Numbered from the stretch's first letter, positions 1 through 5,699 are shown. The stretch is DNA of 5,771 nt from Clostridia bacterium (GCA_027335515.1 DAHWHT010000128.1:1-5771); one strand, 5' to 3'. Notes: generated by a model from the sequence alone, not told the origin. Made by a program: numbers and translations.

Positions 1-18
1 GAGGTCCTTTTGGCGCAC

Positions 19-933
19 CTACCGCCGCGCCAGGATGGCATCCGCCGCCGCCTGCGCGTCGGGTGCCAGCACCACGGCCTGGTGCCACGCACGCAGCACG
101 TCCAGCCGATCCGCAGCCTCCACCTCCCGCCGCACCGCGTCGGGAACGGCGTGGAAGCGCAGGATGAACACTTCCAAGACCGCTTCGCGCCGGTCGGTGA
201 TCTCGCCCTCGTGTCGTCCCCGCGCCTCTCCCCGCGCCTCGCCTTGCGCCCGCAGGTCCTCGAAAAGCTCTTCTCCCACTGGCATGCGTCCCAACACCTC
301 CAACAGGAAAGGTCGCTCCTCGGGCTTCAGCGCGCTGTAGGCCAGCGCACCCATCGCGGATACCACGCCACGTTCCAGGTTGGGCGGCAGGCCCGCCGCC
401 AGCGGCGCCGCCGCTTCGACCACGTTCCACGTCGCCTGCCCGTGGTGCATAAGCGGCAACGTCGCCAGGAGCAGGATGTCCCCGGATGTCAACGCCCGCC
501 CCTCGGCCACCACCCGCCGCAGCCGCCGCAACTCCCCGTCCCCGTCCATCGCCGCCAGGAAGACCTGGTGTGCCTCCAGCGATGCCCGGCCGCAGCGCAG
601 GACATGGGGCCCGGAACGGTCGCGGCCCCAGAAGACCACCGTCTCCACCTGGGCGCCAGGATACGCCCGCGCGACGGCCGTGTGGTGCTCGATCAGGCGG
701 CAGTGGTCGGGCGACCCCATCTCAAACTCCAGCGACCAGATGCTGCCGTCGTCCACGCCCCGTAGCAGCCCGTCCACGACCACCGCCTTGGTCTCCAGCA
801 ACGGGATCACCGGGGAGAGCACCTCAACCCGCTCAGGGCACGGAACGCCGAAGACGCGCGGCGAGGGATTCGGTACCTCGTCGAAGAGGTAGCGCAGCCC
901 GTGGTCCTTCCGCTCGCGGTGCGGCTCCGGCAT
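19..933 (-). CDS. Rpn-family PD-(D/E)XK nuclease / putative transposase-like protein (DUF4351-like C-terminus)
   Basis: A 304-residue protein that resembles the Rpn (recombination-promoting nuclease) group, which are DNA endonucleases of the PD-(D/E)XK fold. Seen: the nuclease core near residues 50-105, with Asp54 in VVVDGLL, then SLEFE (Glu69 and Glu71), the conserved helix containing EHH (82-84), and a following beta strand ETVVFWG (97-103). The family's usual third catalytic residue is Gln or Lys (ExQ/ExK); here it is Glu (ExE), so activity is uncertain. A Gly-Glu-Ala-Arg repeat (231-239) forms a flexible linker. The last 60 residues (LEVFILRF, VPDAVRREVEAAD) look like the small helical C-terminal domain often found in these proteins. 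I chose the ATG at 931-933 because GGAGG lies 6 nt upstream; an upstream TTG at 951 would add six residues but bury this site. The gene stands alone. Such genes are multicopy and mobile-associated in Chloroflexota and cyanobacteria. Family call is from motif reading only. Confidence 0.8.
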   Translation of the reverse strand: MPEPHRERKDHGLRYLFDEVPNPSPRVFGVPCPERVEVLSPVIPLLETKAVVVDGLLRGVDDGSIWSLEFEMGSPDHCRLIEHHTAVARAYPGAQVETVVFWGRDRSGPHVLRCGRASLEAHQVFLAAMDGDGELRRLRRVVAEGRALTSGDILLLATLPLMHHGQATWNVVEAAAPLAAGLPPNLERGVVSAMGALAYSALKPEERPFLLEVLGRMPVGEELFEDLRAQGEARGEARGRHEGEITDRREAVLEVFILRFHAVPDAVRREVEAADRLDVLRAWHQAVVLAPDAQAAADAILARR

Positions 934-956
934 CGCCCACCTCCTGCTCAACGTCT

Positions 957-965
957 ACGATAGCA
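957..965 (-). promoter_or_regulatory. Possible extended -10 promoter of the Rpn-type gene
   Basis: Read on the minus strand, TGCTATCGT fits an extended -10 element (TGnTATnnT). It would start transcription about 18 nt before the ATG at 933, just upstream of the GGAGG ribosome site. No good -35 is seen at 17 nt, which extended -10 promoters can tolerate. Weak, single-motif evidence. Confidence 0.3.
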
Positions 966-1338
966 CGGCCCGCGCCGTTGCGCCCGCGGGTCGGTCGCTA
1001 TCGGCCACGCGCCCGCCGGTCATCTCCGGACCAGGACCGCCCGTCTCTGCGGTCGCGTGCCAGCACAGCAGTGACCAGGAGACCCCTTGAGACCACCGAC
1101 TAGCCGCGACCACCGAGCCGCGTGTCAACTCCCCACTCCCCGACCCCGCGCCCATCCGACGGCAACGCCGGAATGACGCTATCCTGGTCGCGCAGGGCTT
1201 GGCACAGGAAACTCCACAATATCCAACGAATATATCAACGGACTGATGTCCCAACGGGCGAGTACAGGACGACCAGCTCCGGCGGCACGGTCAGCCCCTC
1301 GGTCCGACAGCGTTCGGTAGGAAGGTTGTGCGATCGTC
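966..1338. other. Non-coding stretch between the nuclease and lipoprotein genes
   Basis: I see no convincing gene here. A minus-strand open frame (955-1254) and a plus-strand one (to 1103) have no ribosome site, no recognisable motif and Arg/Pro/Ser-heavy translations typical of non-coding GC-rich DNA. An AT-rich island at about 1198-1245 stands out from the surroundings. It contains TTGGCA (1199-1204) followed 15 nt later by TATCCA (1220-1225), and a further TATATC at 1231. A TATCCT lies at 1180-1185. One of these probably serves as promoter for the lipoprotein gene at 1339, but none has well-spaced -35 and -10 elements, so I do not assign one. Confidence 0.4.
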
Positions 1339-1638
1339 ATGGACGAAACGGCTTCGCTCTCGCGCCGAACCAAATTCAGGCTTTTGGGTGCCGCGGCGGT
1401 TCTGGCCGCGGGCAGCTTTATGCTGTCCGCCTGCGGCAGCAGCACCAGCAGCAGCACATCGAGTTCGCCTGCCGTCAGCAGTGCCAGCTTGAGCGTGACC
1501 CCGGCTGTGAGCAGCTCGTCCTCAACGCAGACGTCGTCCTCCAGCACCAGCAAGAAGGCCTCCAAGAAGAAGGCTTCTAAGAAGTCTTCTTCCGGCGCCG
1601 CCGGAACGGCGAGTTCCGGTAGCTCAGCCGCTTACTGA
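1339..1638 (+). CDS. Small Ser-rich, Lys-tailed lipoprotein of unknown function
   Basis: A 99-residue predicted lipoprotein. Seen: a charged n-region with SRRTKFR (8-14), a hydrophobic stretch LLGAAAVLAAGSFM (15-28), then the lipobox LSAC (29-32), with Cys32 as the lipidation site for prolipoprotein diacylglyceryl transferase and signal peptidase II. The mature part is only 68 residues. It starts with about 35 residues dominated by Ser and Thr, then a basic block SKKASKKKASKKS (71-83), then a Gly/Ala/Ser tail ending in Tyr. There is no folded domain. The serine stretch is probably a spacer and the lysine block may bind an acidic surface polymer, but that is inference. ATG 1339 is preceded by GGAAGG at about 13 nt, a rather distant ribosome site. 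It has no operon partner: the next coding remnant is convergent. A hairpin overlaps its stop codon. The signal peptide is clear; the function is unknown. Confidence 0.72.
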   Translation: MDETASLSRRTKFRLLGAAAVLAAGSFMLSACGSSTSSSTSSSPAVSSASLSVTPAVSSSSSTQTSSSSTSKKASKKKASKKSSSGAAGTASSGSSAAY

Positions 1639-1653
1639 GCGCTACGGCGCTTT
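1638..1653 (+). terminator. UACG-tetraloop hairpin at the lipoprotein stop codon (possible terminator)
   Basis: AGCGC (1638-1642) and GCGCT (1647-1651) form a perfect 5-bp stem around the loop TACG. As RNA this is a C(UACG)G tetraloop, an unusually stable class. It starts on the last base of the TGA stop codon. Only three T residues follow (1651-1653), so it may be a weak intrinsic terminator or a 3'-end stabiliser for the lipoprotein mRNA. Confidence 0.4.
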
Positions 1654-1691
1654 GGAGGTGTCGAGCCGCCGCGCGCCGCCACCGCTCCTCG

Positions 1692-1877
1692 CTATTTGGT
1701 GTGGGCGAACACAGGCGCGGCACCCCAGTGCGGGAGCCTGAACTTCAGCTTGCCGGCGAGTAGGTAGACCATGGAGATGAAGCGGTGCACGTTGCGGTAC
1801 CCCCGGGCGCGGGACTTGGCCGCCTGCACCAGACTGTTGACGCCTTCCAGCACGGCATTGGCCCTAAAGTCGTGGTA
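1692..1877 (-). pseudogene. 3' remnant of an ISL3-family transposase gene
   Basis: Translating the minus strand from about 1877 down to the TAG at 1694-1692 gives about 60 residues. They include YHDFRANAVLEGVNSLVQ, then AAKSRARGYRNVHRF, then ISMVYLLAGKLKF, ending in FAHTK. This is the signature C-terminal end of ISL3-family (DDE_Tnp_ISL3) transposases, where N-x-x-LEG-x-N-S-x-x-Q-x-A-K-x-x-ARGY is strongly conserved around and after the catalytic Glu. Everything upstream is gone: the frame stays open to a stop at 1944-1946, but the residues before about 1877 do not look like transposase, and about 350-400 residues of a full protein are missing. I could not identify terminal inverted repeats. 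It is a decayed insertion-sequence fragment and marks past mobile-element activity next to the ycaO/tfuA operon. The family call is confident; the exact break point is not. Confidence 0.8.
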
Positions 1878-1880
1878 CTC
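1692..1880 (-). mobile_element. Truncated ISL3-type insertion sequence fragment
   Basis: The surviving piece of an insertion sequence, defined only by its transposase 3' coding end. The outer end of the element should lie to the left of the stop codon, between about 1640 and 1691. No recognisable terminal inverted repeat or target duplication is visible, so both boundaries are approximate. Confidence 0.5.
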
Positions 1881-2044
1881 CTCTCCTGGCCCGGGGTGGA
1901 CTACCCCCGCAGAGGGCTGGTCCGGGCCAGCCAGGGGAGTTTTCTACGCGCCCCCCAATTCCTGGTTTCCCATTTATCTGCAAAATCCCCCGCGCCTCAC
2001 CACATACCACAATCGTGCCGCGCACCCCGCTGCGGGTCGCGCCG

Positions 2045-2073
2045 TTGACTCGCGCGCCCGTTCCCGCTATCTT
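2045..2073 (+). promoter_or_regulatory. Sigma70-like promoter of the ycaO-tfuA operon
   Basis: TTGACT (2045-2050) and TATCTT (2068-2073) are separated by exactly 17 nt. The -35 matches the consensus at 5 of 6 positions and the -10 at 4 of 6. Expected transcription start is near 2080, giving a leader of about 200 nt before the ycaO ATG. This is the best-spaced promoter in the window and points into the operon. Confidence 0.5.
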
Positions 2074-2079
2074 TGCCAA

Positions 2080-2276
2080 CAGGCTGCTGCCTCAAAGAAT
2101 ACGCCTACTGAGACTATGCCTCGCTGTTGACACGCCTCGGCCGGTACGTTCCTGCCAACATGCAGTGCCCTGGAGGCGGTCAAGGTGTGGGCTTGGCCCA
2201 AGGGTGGCCCGAGGGGAGCCACGTCGCGGCGCTCGCGCACGAGTGGTCGGCGCAGGTCGGACCGGGAGGATGGCGG
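2080..2276 (+). promoter_or_regulatory. Long 5' leader of ycaO, with a possible short upstream reading frame
   Basis: About 200 nt lie between the predicted transcription start and the ycaO start. A frame beginning GTG at 2185 has GGAGG (2172-2176) 8 nt upstream. It runs for 31 codons and stops with a TGA at 2278-2280, overlapping the ycaO ATG (2277) as ATGA. That arrangement would couple translation of ycaO to an upstream peptide. The peptide is Arg- and Gly-rich, as out-of-frame GC-rich DNA tends to be, so it may be coincidental. I recognise no known riboswitch. Confidence 0.3.
2264..2270 (+). promoter_or_regulatory. Ribosome binding site that sets the ycaO start
   Basis: GGGAGGA lies 6 nt before the ATG at 2277-2279. 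The in-frame upstream candidates are TTG 2127, ATG 2160 and GTG 2187. They would add 30-50 residues of low-quality sequence rich in Gly, Trp and Pro, and the first two lack such a site. This decides for the ATG at 2277. Confidence 0.65.
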
Positions 2277-3539
2277 ATGACTGGCGTGCTGCCGGATTGG
2301 CTGTATGCCGACCGAAAGCGGCCGGTCCCCAAGGGTTACCGTGACGGCACCCATCGCAGCATGGCGCCAGCGTCAACGTTGGCTCGCGTCCTGCCCCACG
2401 CGGCCGCCATGGGCATCACGCGTCTGGCCAACGTGACCGGCCTCGACCGGATCGGCATCCCGGTCGTGATGGCCTGCCGGCCGAACTCCCGCTCCCTGAC
2501 CGTCGCCCAAGGCAAGGGCGTCGACTTGGCTGCGGCCAAGGCCTCGGCCCTCATGGAGACGATCGAAACCTACCACGCGGAGCAGATCGATCTGCCCCTC
2601 CGCCTTGGTACGTATGCGGAACTGCAGGCCCGGCTCTGCCTAGCCGATATCCGTCGCCTGCCCCACCGCGTGTCGGTGGGCGCGCCGCAGCATCTGTCGG
2701 CGCTCTGGGTGGAGGGCTTCGACCTGCTGCAGGCTGCACCCACATGGGTACCATTCGAGATGGTCAGCGTCGATTTTACCCTGCCCTCGCCCATTGCCGT
2801 GCCCTGTTTCCCTGCCTCCTCGAACGGCCTCGCCTCGGGCAACTACCTGCTTGAGGCGGTCAGTCACGCCATCTGCGAGGTCGTGGAGCGCGATGCTACC
2901 CGGCTGTGGGAACTGCAGAGCCGGTCCGAAGGTGAGACCGCACGGCTGGATCTCGACAGTGTGAGCGACCCCCGCTGCCGGCATGTCCTGGAGAGGTTCG
3001 AGGAGGCGGGAGTGGCGGTGGCGGCGTGGGACGTGACCAGTGACGTGGGCATTGCCTGCTTCACCTGCGTCATCGCCGACCGGGACTCGGACTCCCTGCA
3101 CCCGATGTATGGCGCTGGCGGTGCGGGTTGCCATCCCGATCGCGGCATTGCCCTGCTGCGTGCGCTGACTGAGGCGGCGCAGAGCCGGTTGACCGCCATC
3201 AGCGGGGCACGCGACGACATCGATCGGACCCGCTACGAGCGCTCGCTTTCGCCCGAGGTGCTTGACCACTACAGCGCGGTGCTGGCGATGCGGGGGACGG
3301 CGCGGGACTTTGCCACGGTGCCGCACCGGGAAGCGGACACCTTCGACGCGGACGTGGCGTGGGAGCTCGATCGCCTGCGCGCGGTCGGCATCGAGCAGGT
3401 AGTGGCCGTTGACCTGACGCGTTCGGAGTTCGGCATCCCGGTCGTCCGGGTCGTGATCCCTGGCCTGGAGGCCCGTCAAGTCGGCGGCGCCTACGCGGCG
3501 GGAGCGCGCGTCCAGCGCCTGTGGGGGATGGCCCGGTGA
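2277..3539 (+). CDS. ycaO: YcaO-family ATP-dependent cyclodehydratase/thioamidase, TfuA-associated
   Basis: A 420-residue YcaO-domain enzyme. YcaO proteins use ATP to activate a peptide-backbone amide by phosphorylation. With a TfuA partner the product is a thioamide; in other systems it is an azoline ring. Seen: the entry motif KGYRDGTHR (19-27), GITRLANVTGLDRIGIPV (46-63) and the QGKG turn (78-81). The ATP/Mg-binding helix is ASALMETIE (Glu94, Glu97), and the second acidic helix is LLEAVSHAICEVVERDA (191-207; Glu193, Glu201, Glu204, Arg205). A late EAAQSRL (299-305) carries Gln302 and Arg304. The C-terminus ends in LWGMAR and lacks the PxPxP tail of azoline-forming YcaO enzymes that work with E1-like/Ocin-ThiF partners, as expected for the TfuA-linked branch. 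Length is normal for the family. The last 4 bases overlap the start of tfuA (GTGA), so the two are made together. The peptide substrate is not identified. Family call is firm; thioamidation is inferred from the partner. Confidence 0.92.
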   Translation: MTGVLPDWLYADRKRPVPKGYRDGTHRSMAPASTLARVLPHAAAMGITRLANVTGLDRIGIPVVMACRPNSRSLTVAQGKGVDLAAAKASALMETIETYHAEQIDLPLRLGTYAELQARLCLADIRRLPHRVSVGAPQHLSALWVEGFDLLQAAPTWVPFEMVSVDFTLPSPIAVPCFPASSNGLASGNYLLEAVSHAICEVVERDATRLWELQSRSEGETARLDLDSVSDPRCRHVLERFEEAGVAVAAWDVTSDVGIACFTCVIADRDSDSLHPMYGAGGAGCHPDRGIALLRALTEAAQSRLTAISGARDDIDRTRYERSLSPEVLDHYSAVLAMRGTARDFATVPHREADTFDADVAWELDRLRAVGIEQVVAVDLTRSEFGIPVVRVVIPGLEARQVGGAYAAGARVQRLWGMAR

Positions 3540-4942
3540 GCGATGTCTACCTCTTTGTCGGCCCGAGCCTGACGCCGGAAGAAGCGAACCGCGAGCTGGC
3601 AGCCACGTGCCTGCCGCCAGCCGCCCAAGGCGACATCTACCGCGTTGCCACCTGTCGGCCGGCCGCCATCGGCCTCATCGACGGCTATTTCGAAAGCGTG
3701 CCCGCCGTCTGGCACAAGGAGATCCTCTGGGCCCTCAGCCAGGGCGTGGCGGTGTATGGAGCGGCCAGCATGGGGGCGCTGCGAGCCGCCGAGTTGCACC
3801 GATTTGGCATGGTCGGGGTGGGTTGGATCTTCGAGGCTTTCCGGGACGGCGTCCTGGAGGATGACGACGAGGTCGCGGTGACCCATGGCCCCGCAGAGAT
3901 CGGCTACCGTCCATTCAGCGAGCCCATGGTGAATATTCGCCTCACGTTACAGCAGGCCGAGGCAGTCGGCGTCATCAACTCCTCCGCGCGGGTCATTCTG
4001 GAGCGCTCTGCCAAGAACCTCCACTATCCCAGGCGAGATTACGCGGAACTCGTGCGCCTCGGAGCCGCCGCCGGTCTGCCGGCGGCGCAGTTGGAGGCCC
4101 TGCGCGCCTGGCTGCCAGCTGGACGCTGCGACCAGAAGCGGCAGGACGCCATCGCCATGGTGCGGCGCATCCGGGCGGACCTGGCGGAGGGTCGGAGCCG
4201 TCCGACGACGCCGGCGTTTCGCCTGTCGCAGACGGTGTACTGGGAGCGGCTGCGTGCCACAGTGACCACGGGCGAGGTCGCGCCAGCGCCGACTACGGAC
4301 GCCGTGCTTGAGGAGGCGCGCCTGGAGGGGACCACCTTCGTCCAGGCGCGGCAGGCGGCCATGCTGCGTCACCTCTTGCTGATGGAGGCGGAGCGACGCG
4401 GCCTGGAGCCGGCGCCGGGCGCGGAAGAGGCCTGCGTCAGTGCTCTCCGGCAGGTTCACGGTCTGGCGGCGGGAGAGGAACCCTTGCAGCAGTGGCTGCG
4501 GCGCAACGGCCTGGACGAAGTGGGCTTTCGCGAGTTGATGCGGCACGAGGCGCAACTGGCCGGCGCGGCCCGCGCCATGGAGGCGGACGTGGCCCGCCAG
4601 CTCCTGGAGGTCCTGCGCGTCACCGGCGACTATGCCCGCCTACTGGCCAAGGCGATGGACAAGGCCGAGGTATTGCGCGATGTCGGAACTGCCAACGCGG
4701 GCGGGCACAGAACGGCTGTGGCGGAGGAAGCCCTGCTGACCTGGTATTTCGCCCGCAACAACTCCCCTGTGCCCGAGGACGTGACCACGTATGCCATGGC
4801 GATCGGATTTGCGAGACCGGAGCACTTCGTGCAGGCCCTGCGCCGCGAGCATACCTACGTGCAGTTCAAGGCGGCCCGGGCGCAGGGGCCGGTCCCGGGC
4901 CGCCCGGCCCCTGCGCCCGGATGCTCCGACCGGGTGCGCTAG
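3536..4942 (+). CDS. tfuA: TfuA-like protein with an extended helical, SurA-N-like C-terminal region
   Basis: A 468-residue protein. TfuA is the partner of YcaO in thioamide formation, thought to help deliver sulfide or to bring in a sulfur donor. Seen: the TfuA core at residues 4-135, beginning VYLFVGPSL (4-12), then YGAASMGALRAAEL (74-87), GMVGVGWIFEAFRDG (91-105), DDEVAVTHGP (110-119) and MVNIRLTL (131-138). This core is usually 200-250 residues, so more than 200 are extra. Residues 258-380 are helical and resemble the peptide-binding N-domain of SurA/PpiC/PrsA chaperones, e.g. LLLMEAERRGL (280-290) and LRRNGLDEVGFRELMRHEA (321-339). A helical block at 395-440 follows, then an Ala/Pro/Gly tail coded within a perfect inverted repeat. 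I chose GTG 3536 over GTG 3521: it overlaps the ycaO stop as GTGA, has GGGGGA about 7 nt upstream, and starts directly at the TfuA fold. The TfuA call is strong. The chaperone-like reading of the C-terminus is inference. Confidence 0.9.
   Translation: MSDVYLFVGPSLTPEEANRELAATCLPPAAQGDIYRVATCRPAAIGLIDGYFESVPAVWHKEILWALSQGVAVYGAASMGALRAAELHRFGMVGVGWIFEAFRDGVLEDDDEVAVTHGPAEIGYRPFSEPMVNIRLTLQQAEAVGVINSSARVILERSAKNLHYPRRDYAELVRLGAAAGLPAAQLEALRAWLPAGRCDQKRQDAIAMVRRIRADLAEGRSRPTTPAFRLSQTVYWERLRATVTTGEVAPAPTTDAVLEEARLEGTTFVQARQAAMLRHLLLMEAERRGLEPAPGAEEACVSALRQVHGLAAGEEPLQQWLRRNGLDEVGFRELMRHEAQLAGAARAMEADVARQLLEVLRVTGDYARLLAKAMDKAEVLRDVGTANAGGHRTAVAEEALLTWYFARNNSPVPEDVTTYAMAIGFARPEHFVQALRREHTYVQFKAARAQGPVPGRPAPAPGCSDRVR
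4876..4920. repeat. Perfect 17-bp inverted repeat at the 3' end of tfuA
   Basis: CCGGGCGCAGGGGCCGG (4876-4892) is the exact reverse complement of 4904-4920, with an 11-nt loop. It lies inside the last codons of tfuA, coding for its Ala/Pro/Gly tail, 20 nt before the shared stop. On the minus strand it sits just downstream of the small membrane-protein gene. No T-run follows on either side, so it is not a standard intrinsic terminator. It could protect 3' ends or block transcription between the two convergent genes. Confidence 0.75.
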
Positions 4943-5166
4943 CCCGCGTTGTCCTGCGCGTGCATGAACTCTGCCGTCATGACCGTGTACGTGGACGCGC
5001 CCGCCTGAGTCAATGCCGACAGGGCCTCTGCCCCCAGCAAGCCCACGGCCAAGGCTCCAGCCAGCACCACGGCGACCAACGTCTTCGTCTTGCCCTGGTG
5101 CGGGCTCGCATCCGCGGTGTGGTCGTGCCCGGCGGGCTCCTCCGTCACAGATGGCACCATCGCCAC
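4939..5166 (-). CDS. Small single-span membrane protein of unknown function
   Basis: A 75-residue protein from GTG 5166, or 73 from ATG 5160. GGAGG lies 9 nt before the GTG, and AGAGG 9 nt before the ATG, so both starts are possible and the ribosome site is strong. Seen: a hydrophilic N-terminus of about 25 residues with several His and acidic residues (EEPAGHDHTAD), then a Lys pair (KTK, 26-28). One hydrophobic segment follows, TLVAVVLAGALAVGLLGAEAL (29-49), then a polar tail of about 25 residues containing STYTVMTAEFMHAQ (58-71). There is no Cys and no lipobox. The basic residues before the segment suggest the N-terminus stays inside. The gene converges on tfuA and shares the CTAG at 4939-4942, which gives both genes their stop codons. 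I do not recognise a family. It could be an unrelated membrane peptide, or the substrate or immunity partner of the YcaO/TfuA pair; the latter rests on position only. Confidence 0.6.
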   Translation of the reverse strand: MAMVPSVTEEPAGHDHTADASPHQGKTKTLVAVVLAGALAVGLLGAEALSALTQAGASTYTVMTAEFMHAQDNAG

Positions 5167-5387
5167 TTACCTCTACCTCCCCTCCCGTCAGGTTAAACGG
5201 ACTCCAGCACGGGGCTTCGCTGGCGATCAGTCCTCTCCTGCTGGGTTGCGCAGGGTCGCAGGGTCGCGTCATCCCGGCGGGGGAGGCGGGCCTCTGGCGG
5301 GCAACTCAGGGGCAACCGGGTATGTAGGCCGGCGCAGGATGCAGGATGTGGGGAACGGGGTGCCCATAGAGGGGGGTGCCGCCACGC

Positions 5388-5699
5388 ATGTCGACCGCCG
5401 TTGCCTCCGCCGATTCCGCCCCAGCACCCGCCGTCTCGGCCCCTACGACCAGCGCCACTCCGTTCTTCTGCTCCAAGTGCGGCGCGTGGGGTTACACCGC
5501 CGAGGCGCGGCAACGCTGGCGCGAGGGGCACGGGTACGGGGCGGTGGCGAATCGCACGGTAGCCCCTGCGCCCGCCGCGGTGGTATTGCCCAAGGCGCCC
5601 GTGCCGGCCCGCAATGACCTGCTCGACCTCCTAGTAGAGCGTTCCCTAAGTATCGACACTATTCGCGGCCGGGTCGGAGGGGGCCGTGAGCTTTTCTAG
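5388..5699 (+). CDS. Small protein with a Cys-x2-Cys motif, function unknown
   Basis: A 103-residue protein from ATG 5388, with a G-rich site AGGGGGG (5370-5376) 11 nt upstream; an in-frame GTG at 5376 lacks a usable site. Seen: an Ala/Ser/Pro/Thr-rich N-terminus of about 27 residues. A compact conserved-looking block follows (28-50), starting FFCSKCGAWGYT and ending WREGHGYG, with CxxC and a following His that could bind zinc as part of a small finger. Then comes an Ala/Pro linker and a C-terminal amphipathic stretch NDLLDLLVERSLSIDTI (about 77-93). Only two Cys and one clear His are present, so a full zinc site would need another ligand, for example from a dimer. The gene is divergent from the small membrane protein, and its last 54 bases overlap the end of a minus-strand frame. 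I do not recognise a family; small DNA- or protein-binding roles are typical for such CxxC proteins. Confidence 0.5.
   Translation: MSTAVASADSAPAPAVSAPTTSATPFFCSKCGAWGYTAEARQRWREGHGYGAVANRTVAPAPAAVVLPKAPVPARNDLLDLLVERSLSIDTIRGRVGGGRELF

Noticed and set aside
955..1254. A 99-codon minus-strand frame in the left intergenic region
   Set aside because: It has no ribosome site, no domain or membrane signal, and mixed composition. Considered chance.
1771..2130. A 119-codon plus-strand frame over the IS remnant
   Set aside because: It is antisense to the clear ISL3 transposase fragment and continues into non-coding leader DNA, with no plausible protein features.
2127..2132. A perfect TTGACA -35 hexamer
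   Set aside because: No acceptable -10 lies 16-18 nt downstream (the sequence there is CCTGCC-like). The pair at 2045-2073 is better spaced.
2127..2276. An upstream TTG start (2127) that would extend YcaO by 50 residues
   Set aside because: The TTG lacks a ribosome site, the added residues do not match the family, and GGGAGGA sits 6 nt before the ATG at 2277.
2640..3479. A 279-codon open frame on the minus strand opposite ycaO
   Set aside because: It is rich in His, Arg, Pro and Gln with no recognisable motif, and it lies wholly against a strongly conserved YcaO gene. It is the usual antisense shadow of GC-rich coding DNA.
3521..3535. An alternative GTG start for TfuA five codons upstream
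   Set aside because: The ribosome-site bases would lie inside the coding sequence, and the GTGA overlap at 3536 gives the standard coupled start directly at the TfuA fold.
5249..5346. Short tandem repeats (CGCAGGGT twice near 5250; GCAGGAT twice near 5335; GGGCAAC twice near 5300)
   Set aside because: Two-copy 7-8 bp repeats in GC-rich DNA are common by chance. The spacing is irregular and does not suggest a CRISPR array, iterons or an operator.
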